Source of the DNA: JANLTP01 sp031363055
GTDB taxonomy: Bacteria > Pseudomonadota > Gammaproteobacteria > Burkholderiales > Burkholderiaceae_E
Assembly: GCA_031363055.1 (NCBI GenBank)
Contig: JANLTP010000140.1
Location: 1-64,000, forward strand
Direction: 5' to 3'
DNA length: 64,000 bases
Shown here: positions 57,580 to 64,000 of the stretch, piece after piece
How positions within the stretch are numbered: position 1 is the first letter of the stretch
Layout of the letters: each line of letters opens with the position of its first letter
Notes under the pieces: generated by a model
What the model was told of the DNA's origin: nothing
Seen by the model: the letters and a program-made list of their open reading frames with translations, nothing else
The model's database searches: none
Made by a program: the position numbers and the translations under genes

Positions 57580-58926
57580 ATGAGACAAATCGTTCGCAAG
57601 TCTCTTCTCGCCCTGGCAGCAACCGCTGCGGTAGCCACTGGTGCCCTGGCACCACAACTGCCGGCATTCGCCCAGGCTAAAGAGCAGTTTTTCCCGATCC
57701 TCGTTTACCGTACCGGTGCCTACGCGCCGAACGGCGTGCCGTTTGCCAACGGCATGGTGGATTATTTGAAGATGATCAATGCCCGTGATGGCGGCGTCAA
57801 CGGCATCAAGATGACGTTTGAAGAGTGTGAGACGGGCTATGCCACCGACCGCGGCGTCGAGTGTTATGAGCGTCTGAAGGGCAAGGGACCGACCGGCGCC
57901 ACCGCCGTGCATCCGTTGTCGACCGGCATCACGTTTGCGCTGACCGACAAGGCGCCGACCGACAAGATTCCAATCATCACCATGGGCTATGGCCGCTCGG
58001 AATCGGCTGAGGGTCGTGTCTTCAAGTACAACTTCCCGATTGGCGGCACGTATTGGACAGCGGCCGATATTCTGGTTCAGCATATCGGTAAAAAAGAAGG
58101 TGGTTTGGACAAGCTGAAGGGCAAGAAGATTGCGCTCATCTATCACGACTCACCGTACGGCAAAGAGCCGATCCCGCTGCTGGTTGAACGCGCCAAGATG
58201 CATGGCTTCGATCTGCAGCAGATCGCGGTCACTCACCCGGGCGTTGAGCAAAAAGCGGCCTGGCTGCAGGTGCGTCAAAGCAAGCCTGACTATGTGTTCC
58301 TTTGGGGTTGGGGCGTCATGAACTCGACGGCACTCAAGGAGGCGGTAGCTACCGGCTTTCCGCGTGACAAGATGTTCGGGGTCTGGTGGGCGGCGGCTGA
58401 GCCTGACGTGATTCCTGCGGGCGATGGTTCCAAGGGCTATCAGGGCCTCAACTTTCTGGCTGGCGCAGGTCTGGGTAAGGCCCATCAGGACATCCTGAAG
58501 CTGGTGCACGAGAAGGGCCAAGGCACCGGTCCGAAAGAGGAAGTTGGCACGGTGCTGTACAACCGGGGTATGGTTGCTGCAGCGATCAACGTCGAGGCGG
58601 TCCGCAAGGCGCAGGAAAAGCACGGCAAGAAGCCGCTGACCGGTGCCGAGGCGCAATGGGGCTTCGAGAACCTGGCCATCGATGCCGCGCGTATCAAGGC
58701 AATCGGCTTTGAGGGCTACATGACGCCGCTGTCGACGTCGTGCGCCGATCACATGGGCGGCAATCAGGCGCGTGTGCATCAGTGGGACGGCAAGAAGTGG
58801 AACTACGTGTCGGAAGTGCTTGCTGCGGACATGCAGATCATCAAACCGATGGTTGATGCTGCGGCCAAGAAGTACGCTACCGAGAAGAAGATCGACTATC
58901 GCGACTGCGCCAAAGACGCCGGCTGA
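57580..58926 (+). CDS. Liv-type substrate-binding protein, second cluster
   Basis: A 448-residue periplasmic receptor: signal peptide RKSLLALAATAAVATGALAP... ending PAFAQA, then QFFPILVYRTGAYAPNGVPF, GGVNGIKMTFEECETGYATD and GKKIALIYHDSPYGKEPIPL. An excellent AAGGAGG site precedes the ATG at 57580, fitting high expression of a receptor. The YRTGAYAPNG opening belongs to a subgroup common next to acyl-CoA ligase genes in betaproteobacteria. Ligand unknown; aromatic or branched organic acids are likely. Confidence 0.9.
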   Translation: MRQIVRKSLLALAATAAVATGALAPQLPAFAQAKEQFFPILVYRTGAYAPNGVPFANGMVDYLKMINARDGGVNGIKMTFEECETGYATDRGVECYERLKGKGPTGATAVHPLSTGITFALTDKAPTDKIPIITMGYGRSESAEGRVFKYNFPIGGTYWTAADILVQHIGKKEGGLDKLKGKKIALIYHDSPYGKEPIPLLVERAKMHGFDLQQIAVTHPGVEQKAAWLQVRQSKPDYVFLWGWGVMNSTALKEAVATGFPRDKMFGVWWAAAEPDVIPAGDGSKGYQGLNFLAGAGLGKAHQDILKLVHEKGQGTGPKEEVGTVLYNRGMVAAAINVEAVRKAQEKHGKKPLTGAEAQWGFENLAIDAARIKAIGFEGYMTPLSTSCADHMGGNQARVHQWDGKKWNYVSEVLAADMQIIKPMVDAAAKKYATEKKIDYRDCAKDAG

Positions 58927-58972
58927 TTATTGCTGGCTAGTCCTGATGATTGATGATTGTTGATGGTTGATC

Positions 58973-59021
58973 CGGGTCGATTCGAATTTTAATGCTTGCC
59001 ATTGAAGGTTGAATCGACCCG
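58973..59021. terminator. 11-bp perfect stem-loop after the receptor gene
   Basis: CGGGTCGATTC (58973-58983) and GAATCGACCCG (59011-59021) are perfect complements around a 27-base loop, in the 139-base gap between the receptor and the next ATPase gene. No T tract follows. It probably protects the upstream message or attenuates downstream expression, raising receptor over ATPase levels. Confidence 0.6.
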
Positions 59022-59065
59022 AACTGACCCGACGCGTTGATTAGTAGCAACTACTTCGGATTTGT

Positions 59066-59881
59066 ATGAGCACCGCTTCCAGCACTGCGCTTTTGGTCGT
59101 CAACGGCATCGAAGTCATCTACAACCATGTGATCCTGGTGCTCAAGGGGGTTTCGCTGACCGTGCCGCAGGGCAAGATCGTGGCCTTGCTCGGTGGCAAC
59201 GGCGCTGGCAAGACGACCACTTTGCGGGCCGTGTCGAATCTGCTCAAGGGCGAGCGCGGTGAGGTCACCAAGGGCTCGATCCTCTACAAGAACGAAGCGA
59301 TTGAAAAGCTGACGCCGGCCGATCTGGTCAAACGGGGCGTCATTCAAGTAATGGAAGGTCGCCGCTGTTTCGGCCACCTGAGTGTTGAAGAAAACTTGTT
59401 GACCGGTGCTTACACGCGCGGACTGTCGCGTGCCGATACGCTGGTTGAACTCGAAAAGGTATACCACTACTTTCCGCGCTTGAAGCTTCGTCGTGCCTCG
59501 CAGGCTGGATACACCTCAGGTGGCGAGCAACAGATGACGGCGGTAGGCCGCGCTCTGATGGCCAAGCCAACCATGATTCTGCTCGATGAGCCGTCGATGG
59601 GTCTGGCGCCGCAAATCGTTGCCGAGATTTTCGGCATCGTCAAAGATCTCAACGAACGCGAGAAGGTCAGCTTCTTGCTGGCTGAACAGAACACCAATGT
59701 CGCACTCAAGTACTCCGATTATGGTTACATCCTGGAGAGCGGCCGAATCGTCATGGACGGCGAAGCGAAGGATCTGGCCAATAACGAAGACGTCAAGGAG
59801 TTTTACCTCGGGGTTGCCAAGGAAGGGCGCAAGTCCTTTCGCGATATCAAGTCGTATCGACGCCGCAAACGCTGGCTGTAG
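59066..59881 (+). CDS. Liv-type ABC ATPase (LivF family), second cluster
   Basis: A 271-residue ATP-binding subunit: Walker A GGNGAGKTT, Q-loop VIQVMEGRRCFGHLSVEENL, signature TSGGEQQMTAVGRALMAKPT, Walker B ILLDEPSMGLAP, H-loop LLAEQNTNVALKYSDYGYIL. A basic tail of about 20 residues (FRDIKSYRRRKRWL) extends beyond the usual YLG ending. Confidence 0.9.
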   Translation: MSTASSTALLVVNGIEVIYNHVILVLKGVSLTVPQGKIVALLGGNGAGKTTTLRAVSNLLKGERGEVTKGSILYKNEAIEKLTPADLVKRGVIQVMEGRRCFGHLSVEENLLTGAYTRGLSRADTLVELEKVYHYFPRLKLRRASQAGYTSGGEQQMTAVGRALMAKPTMILLDEPSMGLAPQIVAEIFGIVKDLNEREKVSFLLAEQNTNVALKYSDYGYILESGRIVMDGEAKDLANNEDVKEFYLGVAKEGRKSFRDIKSYRRRKRWL

Positions 59882-59909
59882 GAATGTGTTGGGGTCATAG
59901 GAACTGTTG

Positions 59910-61157
59910 ATGAATCACTCTGCGTTTTATGACGAGTTGGAAACCCGTTCTCCCGAATCGCGTGAAGGCTCGTTGATGGCGCGCTTGCCCAAGCTCGTCG
60001 AGCACGCCATGACCAACGCGCCGGGCTGGGCCGAGCTACTCAAGGGTGTGGATGCCAAAGAAGTCTTTTCGCGCAAGGCGCTGGCCAGGCTGCCGGTACT
60101 TCGCAAATCCGATTTGAAGTCACTGCAGGAAAAGAGCCCGCCGTTTGGCGGTTTGACAACGGTGCCGGCTGGCAAGTCGGGACATCTTTTCATGTCACCT
60201 GGTCCGTTGTTCGAGCCGGAAGCTGCGCGTGATGATCCGTGGCGCTCAGCCCGTGCCTTGTGGGCGGCCGGCATGCGGCCGGGCCATATTTTGCAGAACT
60301 GTTTTGGCTATCACATGACACCGGGCGCCTGGATGGTCGACGCGGCGGCACGAAAAATCGGCTGTGCCGTGATTCCGGCTGGTATCGGCCAGACCGAGCA
60401 GCAAATTGACATCATTCGGGCCCTCAAGCCCGACGCCTACGTCGGCACGCCGTCGTTCTTGCGCATCATCATTGAAAAAGCGCGTGAGGTCGGTGCCGAT
60501 ATCTCCAATCTGAAAAACGCGCTGGTCGGCGCCGAGGCCTTGCCGCCAAGTCTGCGCGCCTGGTTTCTCGAGCAGGGCATGCAACGGGTGCTGCAATGGT
60601 ACGGCACCGCCGATATTGGCCTGATTGCCTATGAAACGCCAGCGCTCGAAGGCATGACGCTCGATGAAGATGTGATTCTCGAAATCGTTCGGCCAGGAAC
60701 CGGTGATCCGGTTTCCGATGGTGACGTCGGTGAAGTCGTCATTACCAGTTTCACGCCCGAGTACCCGTTAATTCGCTTTGGCACCGGCGATATGTCGGCC
60801 GTGCTGTCGGGCATCTCTCCGTGCGGGCGAACCAACACCCGCATCAAGGGCTGGCTGGGGCGTGCCGATCAGACCACCAAGGTACGCGGCATGTTTGTTC
60901 ACCCCGGTCAGATTGCAGAGATCATCAAGCGTCACCCGGAGATCAAGCGCGCGCGTCTGGTGGTTTCAGGCGAAATGGCCAACGACCAGATGACATTCAA
61001 ATGTGAGTTGGGTGGCGCTGCCTCGGCCGGTCTGGAAGCGCGGCTGATCGAGACCATCCGCGACGTGACCAAGTTGCGCGGCGATGTTGAAACGCTTGCC
61101 CCGGGCAGCCTGCCGAACGACGGCAAGGTCATCGAGGACGCTCGCAAGTACGACTGA
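59910..61157 (+). CDS. phenylacetate-CoA ligase-like enzyme
   Basis: A 415-residue PaaK-family adenylate-forming enzyme: the N-terminal LPKLVEHAMTNAPGWAELLK, the core DAYVGTPSFLRIIIEKAREV, LVGAEALPPSLRAWF, QWYGTADIGLIAYE and the C-terminal IKGWLGRADQTTKVRGMFVH. The substrate may be an aromatic acid, but the usual SSGTTGxP loop is not evident (TVPAGKSGHLFMSPGPL stands there), so activity or specificity may differ. An ATG at 59910 is preferred to the TTG just before it. It closes the second Liv cluster. Confidence 0.82.
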   Translation: MNHSAFYDELETRSPESREGSLMARLPKLVEHAMTNAPGWAELLKGVDAKEVFSRKALARLPVLRKSDLKSLQEKSPPFGGLTTVPAGKSGHLFMSPGPLFEPEAARDDPWRSARALWAAGMRPGHILQNCFGYHMTPGAWMVDAAARKIGCAVIPAGIGQTEQQIDIIRALKPDAYVGTPSFLRIIIEKAREVGADISNLKNALVGAEALPPSLRAWFLEQGMQRVLQWYGTADIGLIAYETPALEGMTLDEDVILEIVRPGTGDPVSDGDVGEVVITSFTPEYPLIRFGTGDMSAVLSGISPCGRTNTRIKGWLGRADQTTKVRGMFVHPGQIAEIIKRHPEIKRARLVVSGEMANDQMTFKCELGGAASAGLEARLIETIRDVTKLRGDVETLAPGSLPNDGKVIEDARKYD

Positions 61158-61267
61158 AGGCGTTCGGCGGAACGCGGCGCCCTGCCCCGCACCCCGCCTG
61201 GCACATTGCATGGCGCTGGTTGCTCTATTGACAATAGTTGACCGTTGTATCTTAATCTGTGGTTGAG

Positions 61268-62668
61268 ATGCAAAGTATCGACGATCAGATTCTTCAGCCA
61301 GGCGCGAGACTCAGATCGTCAGATGGTCGTCGCACTGGCGAAGTACAGGGCCTTCTCGGGCAAGGCGGTCAGGGTGCCGTCTACCGGGTTCAATTTGCGA
61401 ACCAGACGCTGGCGCTGAAGTGGTACCACGTTCAGTACCTGGAAGCAGACCCAGGCTTGGTCAAACGACTCACCAAAGCGATCGATCGCGGTGCGCCAGA
61501 TGGCCGGTTTCTGTGGCCGCTGGAGTTGGTCTATATCGATGGCCAAGCTAGTTTCGGTTACTTGATGCCGCTGCGCAGCGCCTCCTGTGTCGGCATGATT
61601 TCCTTGCTTGCGCCACCCAGTGAACGGATCGTGCTGCCGCTTAGAAAACGGCTCGCTGTTTGCTTGAATATCGCGCGCAGCTTTTATGCGCTGCATGCGC
61701 GCGGGTTCTGTTATCAGGACGTCAACTTCGGTAACATCTTTCTGTTCGAGCGCACCGGCGAGGTGCTCATTTGCGATAACGACAACGTCAATATCGATGG
61801 TGCTGACGCCAGCATTTACGGCACCAAGAAGTTCATGGCACCCGAAGTCGTTCGTCGCGATTCTTTGCCCAACACCCGGACCGACCTGTATTCAATGGCG
61901 GTGATGTTTCATTACGTGTTGATGGGTTGGCACCCGCTCGAAGGCGCGCGCGAATACGCCATTGACCTGCTCGGTACTGATGATGAACTGAAAATTTACG
62001 GTACCGAACCCTTGTTCATGTTTGATCGCACGGACACGAGCAATGCTGCGGTATTGCCCTACCATGGCAGCATCGTCAAACGCTGGTTATCACTGACCCC
62101 GGAGCTTCGGGCGCTGTTTCATCGCTCATTCGAGCGCGGGTTGGCCGATCCGTATTCCCGCGTGGTCGAGAGCGAGTGGATCGGGCTTTTTGAGTCGCTC
62201 GAGCATGCAACCTTTGAATGCCCGCAGTGTCATTATGAACATGCGGCGACGATCGAAGTCACCGGTTATTCGAAGGCTGCCGAACTTTCGGCTGAACGTT
62301 TGGCTGAACGTTCGAGCGCCACAAGTTTAGCGGGCACTGCTATTGCGCAGTGTGTTCACTGTGCGGTAGCGATTCGTAATCCGCCGCTGCTCAAGATTGG
62401 GCGAAAGCTTTGCGTGCTCGAAGCCGACCGCGTCATTCCGAACACTATCCTGGGTAACGAGTCGGCACCATCCTGGCAAAGCAGCGGCATCGTCGAGCGT
62501 CATCCGTTTCGGGAGGGGGCCACCGGTATTCGAAATCTGTCCGAGTCCGATTGGTTGGTGACGCCGTTGGATGAACACGACATCGTCGTCAAGCCGGGCG
62601 AAACCGTCGGCATCCTGGATGGCCTGAAGATCGATTTCGGTGGCCAGGTCGGTCACATTCTTGCGTGA
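61268..62668 (+). CDS. protein kinase with zinc ribbon, TerY-P-like
   Basis: A 466-residue protein. The kinase domain (about residues 15-300) has the glycine loop LLGQGGQGAVYRVQF, Lys in LALKWYH, a catalytic loop FCYQDVNFGNIFLFE in which the usual HRD is YQD, and the metal motif ICDNDNVNI in place of DFG. A zinc ribbon follows (CPQC about 318, CVHC about 362), then a small beta domain (LSESDWLVTPLDEHDIVVKP). These features match the kinases of the TerY-phosphorylation triad. The ATG at 61268 is chosen; the GTG at 61259 is in frame. The PP2C gene follows after 7 bases. Confidence 0.78.
   Translation: MQSIDDQILQPGARLRSSDGRRTGEVQGLLGQGGQGAVYRVQFANQTLALKWYHVQYLEADPGLVKRLTKAIDRGAPDGRFLWPLELVYIDGQASFGYLMPLRSASCVGMISLLAPPSERIVLPLRKRLAVCLNIARSFYALHARGFCYQDVNFGNIFLFERTGEVLICDNDNVNIDGADASIYGTKKFMAPEVVRRDSLPNTRTDLYSMAVMFHYVLMGWHPLEGAREYAIDLLGTDDELKIYGTEPLFMFDRTDTSNAAVLPYHGSIVKRWLSLTPELRALFHRSFERGLADPYSRVVESEWIGLFESLEHATFECPQCHYEHAATIEVTGYSKAAELSAERLAERSSATSLAGTAIAQCVHCAVAIRNPPLLKIGRKLCVLEADRVIPNTILGNESAPSWQSSGIVERHPFREGATGIRNLSESDWLVTPLDEHDIVVKPGETVGILDGLKIDFGGQVGHILA
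62282..62317. repeat. three 12-bp units in the kinase gene
   Basis: Units 62282-62293, 62294-62305 and 62306-62317 share GAACNTTNGGCT and encode the ELSAERLAERSSA linker between the two halves of the zinc ribbon. Confidence 0.6.
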
Positions 62669-62675
62669 TGCGCCC

Positions 62676-63536
62676 ATGAATACGAACGCCACCCAGGCAA
62701 GTGCGGCCGGCTTGAGCAACTCGCTCTGGCACGTGTACGGATACTCGCAAATAGGCAGCGCGCATGTGCGGCTTGGGACGATCAACCAGGACCATGTTGA
62801 CTGGTACGTTGACCCGCAGGGTCAGCGTTTCGCGGCGGCGGTGGCCGATGGCCATGGCGCTGCACCGCATTTTCGCTCTGATATGGGTGCGCGGCTGGCG
62901 GTACAGTCGGCGCTTGAATGCCTGCAGCGCAGGCTGGCGCAAGGCTCGGACGATGGTTCAATCAATAGCACTGCGGGTGCCGCGATCGGCGCCGAGATCG
63001 AATCACGCTGGAACGCATTGGTGCAGGCGCACTTGCGGACGCACCCGTATGTCGCCGGTGAAGAACCATACGGCAACCGCCCGTATGGCAGCACGTTGTT
63101 GGCGGTGGCGGCCTCGCCGCGATGGCTGGTGACTGCACAAATCGGTGACGGCGATTGCTGCATCGGCTATGTTGGCCAATCGCTGCTGCGGGTCGATGCG
63201 TCACAGGACCGGTTTCAGGGCGAGCAGACTTTATCGCTGTGCCTTGAGAATGCTGCGCAATATTTCACCATTCAAGTGATTGATCTGGACTGGACGTCGA
63301 GCCAGCCGGATTTTGTCGTTCTGAGCACCGACGGGGTCGCCAAATCATTTCCCAGCACGGCGGCCTACGAGCGGGCGATCGCTCAGTTCCGCGACTTGTG
63401 CATGAGTCCGTTGAATCGTTTTGATGAGGTGACGAAACAAATTCCTGCATGGCTCAATGAAGTGAGTCTGCGCGGCAGTGGCGATGATGCGACTTTGTTG
63501 TTGGCGATGCGCAAACTGCAATCCGATGTCTGGTAG
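62676..63536 (+). CDS. PP2C-family protein phosphatase
   Basis: A 286-residue PPM/PP2C phosphatase with all main motifs: TINQDHVDWYV, VADGHGAA (about 56), YGSTLLAVAAS, IGDGDCCIGY (about 156), LSTDGVAKSF (about 216) and GSGDDATLLLA (about 267). The metal-binding aspartates are present. It belongs to the PP2C_2 class found with kinase and vWA partners and probably reverses phosphorylation by the adjacent kinase. Confidence 0.85.
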   Translation: MNTNATQASAAGLSNSLWHVYGYSQIGSAHVRLGTINQDHVDWYVDPQGQRFAAAVADGHGAAPHFRSDMGARLAVQSALECLQRRLAQGSDDGSINSTAGAAIGAEIESRWNALVQAHLRTHPYVAGEEPYGNRPYGSTLLAVAASPRWLVTAQIGDGDCCIGYVGQSLLRVDASQDRFQGEQTLSLCLENAAQYFTIQVIDLDWTSSQPDFVVLSTDGVAKSFPSTAAYERAIAQFRDLCMSPLNRFDEVTKQIPAWLNEVSLRGSGDDATLLLAMRKLQSDVW

Positions 63537-63570
63537 TTCCGATCTGGTAATTTCTATTTGGGAGAAGTAC

Positions 63571-64000
63571 ATGAGTGAGTCGAGACCGCCGGTTGACCTG
63601 CCACCGACCCCCAAAGGTTTGTCGCAGCAGATGAACTCCGAAGTGATTCCGTTCAAGTCGACCAAGATCAATATCAAGAAGAGTCCGCTGCTGTTTGCGG
63701 TCGTCGCCATCGCGGTGATGACCTTTCTGATGTTCAACCAGCTCAGCGGCTTCCAGCAGTCGGGCAGTACCGCGCCGATCTTCATGTTCGTGCTGGTGGC
63801 GATCGCGGCGATTCTCGTCAGTATGTTTGCATTCATGTACATCTATTCGAAATCAAATAAACCGTTGTGGGCGTTTGTGTTTCCGGTGGCCCTGCTGTAC
63901 GCTATTTTGATGACGCCGTTGTCGCGGCCGTTCTTCATGATCTTCCGCGAAATCTTGCCCGGCAACTTCAAGCCGGAGATGAATGTCTCGGTGGCGCAGA
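63571..64000 (+). CDS. multi-span membrane protein, cut by the window edge
   Basis: The first 143 residues are in the window. A cytoplasmic Pro-rich N-terminus (PPVDLPPTPKGLSQQMNSEV) is followed by three hydrophobic spans (LLFAVVAIAVMTFLMFNQLS, FVLVAIAAILVSMFAFMYIY, LWAFVFPVALLYAILMTPLS), ending in FREILPGNFKPEMN. A GGAGAAG site precedes the ATG. It follows the phosphatase by 34 bases and is likely in the same operon. The layout recalls PrsW-type intramembrane proteases, but their diagnostic glutamates would lie beyond the edge. Confidence 0.6.
   Translation, partial: MSESRPPVDLPPTPKGLSQQMNSEVIPFKSTKINIKKSPLLFAVVAIAVMTFLMFNQLSGFQQSGSTAPIFMFVLVAIAAILVSMFAFMYIYSKSNKPLWAFVFPVALLYAILMTPLSRPFFMIFREILPGNFKPEMNVSVAQ

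Noticed and set aside
1..64000. CRISPR arrays, tRNA or rRNA genes, prophage
   Set aside because: No regularly spaced identical repeats, no cloverleaf or rRNA signature, and no phage structural genes were recognised; the tandem repeats found have no spacers.

Overview
The window reads as chromosome of a betaproteobacterium, most likely Burkholderiales. This is inferred from moderately high GC, a Bug/TctC-type binding protein with TctA/TctB, two complete Liv-type ABC importers, many LysR regulators, a DUF2917 gene beside a GcvA-like regulator, and a prkA-yeaH-spoVR operon. No rRNA, tRNA, CRISPR array, prophage or replication origin was seen. Genes are dense, often overlap as ATGA, and several start at GTG or TTG.

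Layout. 1-7.5 kb: a broken LysR gene, argC with a divergent LysR regulator, a DsrE-like protein, a collapsed GcvA-like gene, a DUF2917 protein, a cysteine-rich exported protein and a patatin/POTRA/beta-barrel protein. 7.9-12 kb (minus strand): four overlapping genes for an FMN 2-hydroxy-acid oxidase, an exported metallo-beta-lactamase-fold hydrolase, a DUF169 protein and a serine hydrolase. A LysR gene separates them from a divergent Liv-type importer (13.1-17.8 kb). 17.8-21.7 kb: a collapsed TAXI receptor gene and a TctCBA importer. 21.7-26.4 kb: spoVR, yeaH, prkA. 26.9-31.1 kb: LLM oxidoreductase, ettA, yceH, a carboxymuconolactone decarboxylase-like gene. 31.2-37.7 kb: a 49-residue membrane peptide, a two-component system of the proteobacterial dedicated sortase type, galU, ugd and two wrecked genes. 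37.7-42 kb: two truncated-globin paralogues opposite an XRE-AAA-TPR regulator. 42-45.4 kb: transposase debris, a small membrane protein, motA without motB and an RHH/PIN toxin-antitoxin pair. 45.5-48.7 kb: srkA, 3-hydroxyacyl-CoA dehydrogenase, a TPMT-like methyltransferase and a two-domain glutaredoxin. 48.9-51.7 kb: modE, modA, modB, modC with a recognisable ModE operator. 51.7-61.2 kb: a Crp-type regulator divergent from a second Liv-type importer flanked by two acyl-CoA ligase genes. 61.3-64 kb: an unusual protein kinase, a PP2C phosphatase and the start of a membrane protein, resembling part of a TerY-P-type module.

Two themes cross the window. First, at least five genes are decayed, three of them by in-gene deletions that keep both ends. 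Second, short tandem duplications (6-21 bp units, plus one of about 36 bp) recur inside genes and between them. The most system-like candidates are the kinase/PP2C/membrane module at the right edge, the sortase-type two-component system without a local sortase, and the oxidase/hydrolase operon facing the first Liv importer.
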